A stretch of 12,194 bases of DNA. Source: Burkholderiaceae bacterium. GTDB lineage: Bacteria; Pseudomonadota; Gammaproteobacteria; Burkholderiales; Burkholderiaceae. Within the stretch, counting starts at the first letter, position 1, and each line of letters begins with the position of its first letter. Below the pieces are notes generated by a model. That model did no database searches. It worked only from the letters and a program-made list of their open reading frames with translations, and was not told the origin of the DNA. Shown piece after piece: positions 1 to 7,037 of the stretch. A program made the translations under genes and the position numbers. The stretch is from NCBI GenBank assembly GCA_017998575.1, contig JAGOCV010000102.1:1-12194 (forward strand). The letters are read 5' to 3'.

Positions 1-1373
1 ACGTAGCTCTGCAGCATGGTGTCGTGCGCATAGCCCTGCACGTCGATGCCGTGGTTGGCGAACACATGGCGGTCGTACTTGATGTGCTGGCCCAGCTTGT
101 GGCGGCCGGCGTCTTCCAGCCACGGCTTGAGCTTCGCCAGCACCTCGGCCAGCGGCAGCTGCGCGGGCGCGTCAGGGTAGCTGTGCATCAGTGGCACGTA
201 GGCGGCCTCGCCGGGCTCCACGCTGAAGCTGATGCCGACGATCTCGGCAACCATCTCGTCGAGCGACGTGGTCTCGGTGTCGATGGCGGCCAGCTCGGCT
301 GACTGCAGTCGGGCCAGCCACGCATCGAACGCCTCCCAGGTGAGCACGGTGTCGTAGCGCAGGTTGGTGGCCTCGCGCGCAGGTGCGATGGCGGGCTCGT
401 CGAACAGGCCCGGCGATCCATCGCCGCCGCGCCCCGGGCCCAGCTTCTTCCTGCTGCGCTGCTCCTCGATCAACTCGGGCGGCACGGCCTGCCCGGCCAG
501 CGTCTTGACCAGGCCCTTGAAGCCATACCTCTCGCTGAAGGCGCGCAACGCATCGCTGTCCTGCCCGCCGATGGCCAGCGCGTCGAGCGCGGGCAGCCCC
601 GCCACATGGCCCGCCAGATCGCAGTCGGTCTTGATGGTGACCAGCGACCGGCCCGTGGGCAGCCAGTCGCGCGCGTTGCGCAGGTTCTCGCCGGCCACGC
701 CCTTGATCTCGGCGGCGCGCTCCATCAGCGCGTCGAGCGAGCCGTATTCGAGCAGCCACTTGGCCGCTGTCTTGGGGCCCACCTTGGGCACGCCCGGCAC
801 GTTGTCCACGCTGTCGCCCACCAGCGTCTGGTAGTCGATCATCAGCGCGGGGGGAACGCCGAACTCGGCCGTCACGCCGGCCACGTCGCGGCGGCGGTCG
901 TTCATGGTGTCGATCACGGTGATGTGCTCGTCGACGAGTTGGGACAAGTCCTTGTCGCCGCTGGAGATGATCACTTCCACGCCCTGCGCGGCCGCCGCGC
1001 GGGCCAGTGTGCCGATCACGTCGTCGGCTTCTACCTGCGGCACGGCCAGAACCGGCCAGCCCAGCAGGCGCACCACCTCGTGGATCGGCTCGATCTGCGC
1101 ACGCAGGTCGTCGGGCATGGGCGAGCGGTTGGCCTTGTACTCGGGGTAGATGTCGTCGCGGAAGGTGGGGCCGGAGGCGTCGAAGATGCAGGCCGCGTAG
1201 TCGGCGCGCACATCCTTGCGCAGCTTCTGCATCATGTTGATCATGCCGCGGATGGCCCCCGTGGCGGGGCTGTGCGGATCGCCGGGCACCGCGCGCAGGT
1301 CGGGCATGGCGTGGAAGGCGCGGTAGAGGTAGCTGGAGCCATCCACCAGCACGAGGGTTTTCTTTTCGCTCAT
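1..1373 (-). CDS. polA: DNA polymerase I, N-terminal part (truncated by window edge)
   Basis: DNA polymerase I works in Okazaki-fragment maturation and excision repair in the cytoplasm. Only the first 457 codons (plus 2 nt) are inside the window; the reading frame stays open to position 1. The 5'-nuclease domain covers about residues 5-290. Its metal-binding acidic residues are all present: D11 in VDGSS, D65 in FDASG, the VEADD cluster near 115-118, GDKD at 139-142 and GDSVD at 186-190. The 3'-5' exonuclease domain follows, with the exo I motif DTET (D365, E367) and an exo II-like stretch GQHIKYDR near 428-435. Proofreading therefore looks intact so far, unlike in polymerases that have lost the DxE motif. 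The polymerase domain lies outside the window. The ATG at 1371-1373 starts MSEKKTLVLVDGSS, the normal family N-terminus; no strong Shine-Dalgarno precedes it. The gene diverges from the DUF2782-type gene at 1450. Confidence 0.97.
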   Translation of the reverse strand, partial: MSEKKTLVLVDGSSYLYRAFHAMPDLRAVPGDPHSPATGAIRGMINMMQKLRKDVRADYAACIFDASGPTFRDDIYPEYKANRSPMPDDLRAQIEPIHEVVRLLGWPVLAVPQVEADDVIGTLARAAAAQGVEVIISSGDKDLSQLVDEHITVIDTMNDRRRDVAGVTAEFGVPPALMIDYQTLVGDSVDNVPGVPKVGPKTAAKWLLEYGSLDALMERAAEIKGVAGENLRNARDWLPTGRSLVTIKTDCDLAGHVAGLPALDALAIGGQDSDALRAFSERYGFKGLVKTLAGQAVPPELIEEQRSRKKLGPGRGGDGSPGLFDEPAIAPAREATNLRYDTVLTWEAFDAWLARLQSAELAAIDTETTSLDEMVAEIVGISFSVEPGEAAYVPLMHSYPDAPAQLPLAEVLAKLKPWLEDAGRHKLGQHIKYDRHVFANHGIDVQGYAHDTMLQSY

Positions 1374-1434
1374 GGGGGGATTCTGCCCCGCGGAAGCGGC
1401 AAACCGCCTACAGGGGCCGATGGGGACGGGCGCC

Positions 1435-1440
1435 TACAAT
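1435..1440 (+). promoter_or_regulatory. Probable -10 box (TACAAT) for the DUF2782-thrB unit
   Basis: TACAAT at 1435-1440 lies in the 76-nt gap between the divergent polA and DUF2782-type genes and ends 9 nt before the ATG at 1450. A start site about 7 nt downstream would give an almost leaderless mRNA. No good -35 hexamer stands at the usual 16-18 nt spacing. The 8-mer CGCCTACA occurs twice in the gap, at 1405-1412 and 1431-1438, and the second copy overlaps this box. Confidence 0.45.
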
Positions 1441-1449
1441 CGCCGGATC

Positions 1450-1806
1450 ATGCGCGCCAGCACCCGCCCCCTCCTCCGCCTCGTTCCGATCCTCCTGTCC
1501 GCCGTATGCGGCGTGGCCGCAGCCCAGGCGCCGGCCACCCCGTCGGGCGAGTTGGCACGCGAGCAGACACCCGGCGGCGCGGCCAACCAGCGCGCCGAGC
1601 GCATCGTGACCGAAGACGCCGGCTCCCGCGTCGAAGAACTTCGTGTTGGCGGCCAGACGCAAAGCATTACCGTGCAGCCCAAGGCCGACGTGCCGGCCTA
1701 CGAAGTCAAGCCGGTCGATGGCATCCGCGCCCGCCCCAACAACCTGCAGGGCGAGCGCGACGGCTCCAGCGGCGGCTCCAGGGTCTGGAACATCCGCAAC
1801 TTCTGA
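1450..1806 (+). CDS. Secreted DUF2782-type protein of unknown function
   Basis: The product is a 118-aa exported protein. Residues 1-25 form a signal peptide: basic start MRASTRPLLR, a hydrophobic core, then a VAAA|QA type cleavage site. C20 lies inside the hydrophobic core but the residues before it (SAV) do not make a lipobox, so a lipoprotein is unlikely. The mature 90 residues contain a block around 49-90 (AERIVTEDAGSRVEELRVGG, then SITVQP and YEV) that I recognise as the DUF2782 type. The end is basic and Asn/Gly-rich. No function is established for the family as far as I know. I chose the ATG at 1450 because it gives the signal peptide directly; an in-frame ATG at 1372 would add 26 unlikely residues and overlap the polA start. 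It lies 13 nt before thrB, so the two probably share an mRNA. Confidence 0.85.
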   Translation: MRASTRPLLRLVPILLSAVCGVAAAQAPATPSGELAREQTPGGAANQRAERIVTEDAGSRVEELRVGGQTQSITVQPKADVPAYEVKPVDGIRARPNNLQGERDGSSGGSRVWNIRNF

Positions 1807-1819
1807 TCGCCGCGCTCCC

Positions 1820-2773
1820 ATGGCAGTCTTCACGGAAGTCCCGCAGGAGGAGGCGCGCGCGCTGCTGCAACGCCTGTCGCTGGGCGGACTGCGCGAATTG
1901 CGCGGCATCGAGGGTGGCATCGAGAACACCAACTACTTCGTCACCACGGAGTCGGGCGACGAGTACGTGCTCACGCTGTTCGAGCGCCTCACGGCGCAGC
2001 AGCTGCCGTTCTACCTGCACCTGATGAAGCACCTGGCGCTGGCCGGCATCCCGGTGCCCGACCCGCGCGCGGATTCGGCCGGCGACATCCTGCTGTCGCT
2101 GTGCGGCAAGCCGGCGGCGCTGGTCAACCGCCTGGCCGGCCGCAGCCAGCTCGCCCCCGAAGCCGTGCACTGCGCCGCCGTGGGCGACATGCTCGCGCGC
2201 ATGCACCTGGCCGGGCAGGACTACCAGCGCAGCCAGCCCAACCTGCGCGGCCTGCCGTGGTGGAACGAGACGGTGCCGGTGGTGCTGCCGCATCTGCAGG
2301 AACCGCAACGCGCGCTGATCCTGTCCGAACTGGCCTACCAGAACCACGTCGCCGCACAGCCGGCTTACGCGGCGCTGCCGCGTGGCCCGGTGCATGCCGA
2401 CCTGTTCCGCGACAACGTGATGTTCGAAGGCGAACGCCTCACCGGCTTCTTCGACTTCTACTTCGCGGGCGTGGACACCTTCCTGTTCGATCTGGCCGTG
2501 TGCCTGAACGACTGGTGCATCACGCTCGACGACGGCGTGCACGAGCCGCGGCGCGCCGCCGCCCTGCTCGACGCCTACCAGGCCGTGCGCCCGCTCCAGG
2601 CGGCCGAGAGGCAATTGCTGCCCGCCATGCTGCGCGCCGGCGCCCTGCGTTTCTGGGTGTCGCGCCTGTGGGACTTCCACCTGCCGCGCGAGGCATCGAT
2701 GCTGGTGCCGCACGATCCCGCGCATTTCGAGCGCGTGCTGCGCGGCCGCATCGCCCGGCCCGTCGCACCCTGA
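1820..2773 (+). CDS. thrB: Homoserine kinase (APH-fold type)
   Basis: Homoserine kinase phosphorylates L-homoserine with ATP to O-phosphohomoserine, the step before threonine synthase in the cytoplasm. The 317-aa length fits the proteobacterial ThrB class that has the aminoglycoside-phosphotransferase fold rather than the GHMP fold of E. coli ThrB. Visible signs are an N-terminal lobe with IEGGIENTNYF (residues 30-40) and YVLTLFE (49-55), then the catalytic loop VHADLFRDNVMF (191-202) with H192, D194 and N199, followed by the metal-binding aspartate in FFDFY (D212). The ATG at 1820 starts MAVFTEV, the usual N-terminus; it has no clear Shine-Dalgarno and lies 13 nt after the preceding stop, so coupling or short-gap reinitiation is plausible. 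No threonine synthase gene is nearby. All key residues appear present. Confidence 0.95.
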   Translation: MAVFTEVPQEEARALLQRLSLGGLRELRGIEGGIENTNYFVTTESGDEYVLTLFERLTAQQLPFYLHLMKHLALAGIPVPDPRADSAGDILLSLCGKPAALVNRLAGRSQLAPEAVHCAAVGDMLARMHLAGQDYQRSQPNLRGLPWWNETVPVVLPHLQEPQRALILSELAYQNHVAAQPAYAALPRGPVHADLFRDNVMFEGERLTGFFDFYFAGVDTFLFDLAVCLNDWCITLDDGVHEPRRAAALLDAYQAVRPLQAAERQLLPAMLRAGALRFWVSRLWDFHLPREASMLVPHDPAHFERVLRGRIARPVAP

Positions 2774-2820
2774 CCGGCAGTTCCGAGGGCTTTGCCCGGT
2801 ACCTTCCGGTGCCGCGCTTG

Positions 2821-2827
2821 TTAAATT
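2821..2827 (+). promoter_or_regulatory. Possible weak -10 region before the BPSS1780-type gene
   Basis: The 112-nt gap between thrB and the membrane-protein gene has one AT-rich spot, TTAAATT at 2821-2827, about 58 nt before the ATG at 2886. No -35 element at proper spacing was found. It may mark a separate promoter for the membrane protein and FecR-domain pair, or be chance. Confidence 0.25.
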
Positions 2828-2885
2828 CCAGCTTCACCACCGGCCGCATCACGACGGCACGGCGACCGAATCCCGTCCACCATCC

Positions 2886-3674
2886 ATGAAACTCAACCTG
2901 GTCCCCGCACGCACTGGCATCCAGTGGGTCAAGCTTGGCATCCGCACCTTCTGGCGACAGCCGCTGGCGTTGTCGGGCCTGTTCTTCCTCTACATCACCG
3001 CCGTGGCGCTGCTCTCGATGCTGCAATTCGTGGGCGCGGTGCTGGCGCTGGCGCTCACGCCGGCCGCCACGTTCGGCCTGATGGTGGCCACGCAGGAGGC
3101 CATTCGCGGGCAGTTCCCGATGCCGGGCGTGCTGGTGAGCGCACTGCGCGCGGGCCGCGAGCGGCTACGCGCCATCCTGCAACTGGGCGCCATGTACGCC
3201 GCCGCCGCGTTGCTGGTCACCCTGATCGTGCGCGTGGTGGTGCCCGCGCCGGCCGCCGCGCCGCAGCCCGGCGAGCTGCCACCCGGCCTGCTGCTCACGC
3301 TGGTGCTGCATGCGCCGCTGGCCATCGCCTTCTGGTTTGCGCCGGCGCTGGTGCACTGGCACGGCGTGCAGCCGGTCAAGAGCCTGTTTTTCAGCGTGGT
3401 GGCCGTGAAGCGCAATTTCTGGGCCTTCGCCGTCTATGCGCTGGCCTGGGGTGCAGTGATCCTGGCGACGGGTTTTCTCGTAAGCATGGTGGCGCTGGCC
3501 ATCGGCAACCCGGCCTGGGCGCCGGTGGTGATGATGCCGCTGGCCCTCATGATGGCCGCCATGTTCTTCACCTCGATCTATTTCACCTTCGTGGATTGCT
3601 TCGGCAACCCTGATGCACCGGCGCCCACCGAGGCGCCCGCCTTTTCCGACAAACCCGACGAACCCACGCCATGA
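2886..3674 (+). CDS. BPSS1780-type multi-pass inner-membrane protein
   Basis: This is a 262-aa integral membrane protein of unknown function. The N-terminus (VPARTGIQWVKLGIRTFWRQ, residues 6-25) matches what I know of the BPSS1780 family of Burkholderiales: an amphipathic lead, then hydrophobic segments. Likely membrane spans lie near 27-45, 47-68, 97-119, 134-157, 180-206 and 211-236. A Pro/Ala-rich loop occupies 120-133. The C-terminal tail from about 240 is hydrophilic and rich in Pro, Asp and Glu, probably cytoplasmic. No catalytic motif is visible. The stop overlaps the start of the next gene by 4 nt (ATGA, 3671-3674), so translation of the two is probably coupled. The ATG at 2886 starts directly at the family N-terminus; no good Shine-Dalgarno precedes it. 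Family call is from memory of the N-terminal pattern. Confidence 0.85.
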   Translation: MKLNLVPARTGIQWVKLGIRTFWRQPLALSGLFFLYITAVALLSMLQFVGAVLALALTPAATFGLMVATQEAIRGQFPMPGVLVSALRAGRERLRAILQLGAMYAAAALLVTLIVRVVVPAPAAAPQPGELPPGLLLTLVLHAPLAIAFWFAPALVHWHGVQPVKSLFFSVVAVKRNFWAFAVYALAWGAVILATGFLVSMVALAIGNPAWAPVVMMPLALMMAAMFFTSIYFTFVDCFGNPDAPAPTEAPAFSDKPDEPTP

Positions 3675-4402
3675 ACACACGCCGCCACCTGCCGTCCCAC
3701 GGATCCGACACGCACACCCTGCTGGGGCGCCGGGACGACGAGGTGCTGTGGTGGCGGCGGCGGGACATGCTGCGCGCTGCCGCGGCCTGGACGGCGCTGG
3801 GCGGCGCCGCAACGGCGTCGGCGCAGCAGCGCGGCAACGTGGTCCAGTTCCAGGGCGATGTGCTGGTCAACGACGCACGCCTCGTGCCGGGCGCGTCGGT
3901 GCAGACCGGCGACACCGTGCGCACCGGGCCGGGCTCGGTGGTCGTCTTCGTGATCGGCAACTCCGCCTTCCACGTGCGCCAGAACTCTTCCATCGTGGTC
4001 GAACGCGGCGCCCGGCTGCTGTCGGTCAGCGTGCTGCGCCTCATCACGGGCGCGGTCGTCAGCGTATGGGGGCGCGGCAACAGCCGCAGCATCGTCACGC
4101 CCACGCTCACGGCCGGCATCCGTGGCACGGGTGTCTATGCCGAGGTAATGCCCGGGCAGGACGGCCGCACCTACTTCTGCAACTGCTACGGCACGGTGCA
4201 ACTGGACGCGGGCGGCAGCCGCACGCTGTCCGAGGCCACCTACCACCAGCCCTTCTATGCCAACGCGCCGGGTGCGAGCGGCCCGCTCATCGAGTCCGGC
4301 CCCGCCATCAACCACACCGACGAGGAACTCGAATACCTCGCGGCCCTGGTGCAGCAGCGCACGGCGTGGCAGATCACGGGGCGCAAGGTCAAGGGCTACT
4401 GA
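3671..4402 (+). CDS. Periplasmic FecR-domain protein with Tat-like signal
   Basis: The product is 243 aa. A long N-region ends in WWRRRDMLRAAAAW (27-40), an arginine-rich Tat-like motif followed by a weakly hydrophobic stretch and a probable cleavage site ASA|QQ at 51/52. The mature part resembles a FecR domain (about 56-160): a repeated Gly/Val β pattern, SVQTGDTVRTGPGS (76-89), and the typical close IRGTGVYAEV (150-159). After it comes a C-N-C motif (C170, C172). In the FecR family these domains relay siderophore signals to ECF sigma factors, but here there is no membrane-anchored anti-sigma N-terminus and no fecI or TonB receptor nearby, so that role is not supported. The ATG at 3671 overlaps the stop of the membrane-protein gene, suggesting a shared function at the envelope. 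Specific role unknown. Confidence 0.82.
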   Translation: MNTRRHLPSHGSDTHTLLGRRDDEVLWWRRRDMLRAAAAWTALGGAATASAQQRGNVVQFQGDVLVNDARLVPGASVQTGDTVRTGPGSVVVFVIGNSAFHVRQNSSIVVERGARLLSVSVLRLITGAVVSVWGRGNSRSIVTPTLTAGIRGTGVYAEVMPGQDGRTYFCNCYGTVQLDAGGSRTLSEATYHQPFYANAPGASGPLIESGPAINHTDEELEYLAALVQQRTAWQITGRKVKGY

Positions 4403-4427
4403 GCCCTGGCCCGCGGCCCGTCAGAGC

Positions 4428-4709
4428 TCAGGCCTCGACCTTCACACCCTTCCAGAACGCCACGCGCCCCCTGACCATGTCGGCCTCGGGCTTGGGATCG
4501 GCGTAGTACCAGGCGGCGTCGGCGTTGAGCTCGCCGTTCACCAGCAGCGAGTAATAGCTGGCCCGGCCCTTCCAGGGGCAGGTAGTGCTGTGGTTGCTGA
4601 AGGTGACGAACTCGCGGTTGAGCGAGCTTTCGGGGAAGTAGTGGTTGCCTTCGACGAGCACGGTGTCGTCGCTTTCGGCGATGGTCTGGCCGTTCCAGGT
4701 GGCTTTCAT
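4428..4709 (-). CDS. DUF427-family protein
   Basis: This is a 93-aa soluble protein of the DUF427 family. Recognisable features are MKATWNGQTIAESDDTVLVEG at the start (described as residues 1-20 and following), YFP near 24-26, and the family signature CPWKGRASYYSL (residues 44-55), then a C-terminal WYYADPKPEA stretch (67-76). No biochemical role is firmly established. I chose the ATG at 4707-4709 over an upstream in-frame start at 4730 because AGAGGA (4715-4720, minus strand) sits 5 nt before it and because the protein then begins at the family N-terminus. The gene lies 49 nt downstream of egtD on the same strand, so it may be the last gene of the ergothioneine operon; the gap is larger than those upstream, so this is only likely. 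It converges with the FecR-domain gene, 25 nt away. Confidence 0.88.
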   Translation of the reverse strand: MKATWNGQTIAESDDTVLVEGNHYFPESSLNREFVTFSNHSTTCPWKGRASYYSLLVNGELNADAAWYYADPKPEADMVRGRVAFWKGVKVEA

Positions 4710-4758
4710 GGGTGTCCTCTCGCGATGCACTCGGGCGATGCACGAGTTCGGTGTGTTG

Positions 4759-5760
4759 TCAGGGCGGTGCGTCGAGCCAGTGAACGCCGAAGCGGCCCGC
4801 CGGATCGCTCCACACCGGTCCGGGTCGCCAGCCGGCCTGCCGGGCCAGGGCGTTGAGGCCCTCGGTGGTGAACTTGTGCGAATTCTCGGTGTGCAGCGTC
4901 TGGCCGTGCTCGAACACGAAGGGCTCTCCGCCCACGCTCACGGTCTGCCGCCGGCGACTCATCAGATGCATCTCGATGCGCTGCAGCGGCGCATTGTAGA
5001 AGGCCGCGTGGTCGAAACCGTCCGCCACGTCGAAGTCGGCGCCCAGCTCGCGGTTGGCGCGCGCCAGCAGGTTGAGGTTGAAGGCGGCGGTCACGCCCTG
5101 GGCATCGTTGTACGCCGCGTGCAGCTCGTTCGGCGCCTTCACGCGGTCCACGCCCAGCACCAGCGCGCCACCGCGCAGCAACTGGGCCGCCATGCGCAGG
5201 AAGTTCAGCGCCTCGCGCGGTGCGAAGTTGCCCAGCGTGGAGCCCGGGAAAAAACCGACGCGCCGGCCGCCACCGCGCAGCGGCGCGGGCAGCGCCAGGC
5301 CGCGGGTGTAATCGCCGACGACGGGCCGCACCTGCAGGCCCGGATAGTCCGAGCGCAGCCCGGCCGCCGCCGCCTCGAGGTGGGCACCGGAAATATCGAT
5401 GGGCAGGAACCGCGCAGGCGAGTCCATCGCATCCAGCAGCAGCCGCACCTTGGTGCAGGAGCCGGCACCGAATTCGATCAACTCCGCCTGCGGCCCCATG
5501 CGTTGCGCAAACTCGTCTGCGTGGGCCTGCAGGATCGAAACCTCGGTGCGCGTCGGGTAGTACTCGGGCAAGTCGCAGATGCGGTCGAACAGCGCCGATC
5601 CCTCGGCGTCGTAGAAGTACTTCGGCGAGATGCTGCGCACCGGCTCGCGCAGGGCTGCCAGCATGTCGCGCAGGAACAGCGTCGAGAACGCGCTGTCGTG
5701 GCGTCCGTCGTCGCTCGCGGCGACGGCCGGATCATCGTCCAGCAGATTGCGTGTCAGCAT
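4759..5760 (-). CDS. egtD: L-histidine N(alpha)-methyltransferase EgtD
   Basis: EgtD uses three SAM molecules to trimethylate L-histidine to hercynine, the first step of ergothioneine synthesis. The 333-aa length is near the family norm of about 320. Motifs seen are SPKYFYDAEGSALFDRICDL (45-64) followed by PEYYPTRTE, the SAM-binding EFGAGS (96-101), PIDIS (120-124), FFPGSTLGNF (170-179), YNDAQG (217-222) with AAFNLN, and HTENSHKF (290-297). By comparison with Mycobacterium EgtD, E292 and S294 match the E282/S284 pair that contacts the histidine imidazole, and N178 and Y217 match N166 and Y206. The start ATGCTGA overlaps the egtB stop by 7 nt; an AGGGA lies about 9 nt upstream. EgtB and EgtD are thus translationally coupled. 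All substrate residues I could place are present, so activity is likely. Confidence 0.97.
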   Translation of the reverse strand: MLTRNLLDDDPAVAASDDGRHDSAFSTLFLRDMLAALREPVRSISPKYFYDAEGSALFDRICDLPEYYPTRTEVSILQAHADEFAQRMGPQAELIEFGAGSCTKVRLLLDAMDSPARFLPIDISGAHLEAAAAGLRSDYPGLQVRPVVGDYTRGLALPAPLRGGGRRVGFFPGSTLGNFAPREALNFLRMAAQLLRGGALVLGVDRVKAPNELHAAYNDAQGVTAAFNLNLLARANRELGADFDVADGFDHAAFYNAPLQRIEMHLMSRRRQTVSVGGEPFVFEHGQTLHTENSHKFTTEGLNALARQAGWRPGPVWSDPAGRFGVHWLDAPP

Positions 5761-7037
5761 GATGTGGAGTCCCTGGCCAGCCTGAGGCCGCTGAATTGCC
5801 ACCGGGCTGCCGGCGGAAAGAAGTTGCGGTAGGTGGGCCGCGCGTGGCCCTCGGGCGTGGCCAGGCTGCCACCGCGCAGCACCACCTGGCCGACCATGAA
5901 CTTGCCGTTGTATTCGCCCACCGCGCCGGGCAGCGCGCGGAAGCCGGGGTAAGGGTCGTACGAGGAGCGCGTCCATTGCCAGGCGTGGCCGGTCTGCTGG
6001 CGCAGGCGCATGCCGTGGGCACGGCAGGCGGCTTCCCATTCGAACTCGGTGGGCAGGCGCGCGCCCGCCCATTCGGCATAGGCCGCGGCTTCGTACAGGC
6101 TCAGTTGCGTGACGGGCGTGAGCGGGTCCATGGGATGGGCGCCGCCCAGCCCGAAGACGTGCCACATGCCGGCATCACGCCCCGGGCCCAGGCGCGGATC
6201 GTCGCCATGCAGCCAGTAGGCCGGTGCCTGCCAGCCCTGCTGCTGCACCAGCGCCCAGCCGTCCGACAGCCACAGCGAGGCGCGCTGGTAGCCGCCATCG
6301 GCGATGAACGCCGCGTATTCGCCGCAGGTCACCAGGCGATCCGCGATCTCGAACGGCTGCAGCAGCACCGCATGGCGCGGCGTCTCGTTGTCGAACGCAA
6401 AACCCTCGCCGTCGTGGCCCACATGTTCGATGCCGCCGGCGTGCGCGAGCCAGCGGATCGGCTCGCGCGGCTGGGCCAGCCTCAGCGTGGGGGGCTCCAC
6501 CGCCTCGTAGGCGGGCAGCAGCGGATTGCACCAGAAGGCGTGGAGGATGTCGGTGAGCAGCAATTCCTGGTGCTGCTGCTCATGCTGCAGGCCGAGCCCC
6601 ACCAAGGTCTGCAGCGCAGGCTGCGACTCCATCGCGCCGGCCGCCATCAGCGTGTGCATGGCGTCGTCCACATGGCGGCGATAAGCCAGCACGTCGGCGT
6701 GGGACGGGCGTGTGAGCAGGCCGCGGCGCGGGCGCTCGTGGCGTGGCCCCAGGGCTTCGTAGTACGAATTGAAAAGGTGGCCGAAGCGCGGGTCGAACGC
6801 CCGATATCCAGGGGCGTGCGGCTGCAGCACGAACGCCTCGAAGAACCAGCTGGTGTGCGCCAGATGCCATTTGGTGGGGCTGGCATCGGGCATCGACTGC
6901 ACGCACTGGTCTTCAGCAGACAGCGGCGCGGCCAGCGCAAGCGAATGTCCGCGCACCCGGGCGTAATCGAGCGCCAAGGGCGAGCGCTCGCGCGCTGCCG
7001 CGGGCAGCGGATGGATATCGAGCAGGGATGCCGTCAT
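5754..7037 (-). CDS. egtB: Ergothioneine sulfoxide synthase EgtB
   Basis: EgtB is a non-heme iron, O2-dependent enzyme that joins a thiol donor (γ-glutamylcysteine or cysteine, depending on EgtB type) to hercynine, forming a C-S bond and sulfoxide. The 427-aa protein has an N-terminal DinB-like helical domain with iron ligands H61 in WHLAHTSWFFE (57-67) and H152/H156 in LQHEQQHQELL (150-160). The C-terminal FGE-sulfatase-type domain runs from about 195 to 425: LPTEFEWEAACRA (328-340), HAWQWT (351-356), NGKFMVGQVVLRGGS (377-391) and TYRNFFPPAARWQFSGLRLA (402-421). The ATG at 7035-7037 overlaps the previous stop as ATGA and gives the normal family start; an upstream in-frame ATG at 7364 would add over 100 unrelated residues. 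No Shine-Dalgarno is visible, consistent with coupling. No egtA, egtC or egtE is in the window. Confidence 0.97.
   Translation of the reverse strand: MTASLLDIHPLPAAARERSPLALDYARVRGHSLALAAPLSAEDQCVQSMPDASPTKWHLAHTSWFFEAFVLQPHAPGYRAFDPRFGHLFNSYYEALGPRHERPRRGLLTRPSHADVLAYRRHVDDAMHTLMAAGAMESQPALQTLVGLGLQHEQQHQELLLTDILHAFWCNPLLPAYEAVEPPTLRLAQPREPIRWLAHAGGIEHVGHDGEGFAFDNETPRHAVLLQPFEIADRLVTCGEYAAFIADGGYQRASLWLSDGWALVQQQGWQAPAYWLHGDDPRLGPGRDAGMWHVFGLGGAHPMDPLTPVTQLSLYEAAAYAEWAGARLPTEFEWEAACRAHGMRLRQQTGHAWQWTRSSYDPYPGFRALPGAVGEYNGKFMVGQVVLRGGSLATPEGHARPTYRNFFPPAARWQFSGLRLARDSTSC

Noticed and set aside
606..2024. Long open frame of 472 codons on the plus strand across the polA start and the DUF2782 gene
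   Set aside because: It is antisense to polA and out of frame with the DUF2782-type gene and thrB, all of which have clear family motifs. Its composition (His-, Arg- and Gly-rich) is typical of shadow frames in GC-rich DNA.
2797..2816. Inverted repeat around CGGTACC and GGTGCCG after thrB, as a rho-independent terminator
   Set aside because: The arms pair imperfectly, the loop is tiny and no T tract follows.
4392..4407. Perfect 6-bp hairpin AGGGCT/AGCCCT with a 4-nt loop over the FecR-gene stop codon, as a terminator
   Set aside because: The stem is short and no T run follows on either strand. Short GC stems are expected by chance at this base composition.
4721..4746. Direct repeat CGATGCAC in the gap between egtD and the DUF427 gene
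   Set aside because: Only two 8-nt copies, with no symmetry or link to a promoter; likely chance.
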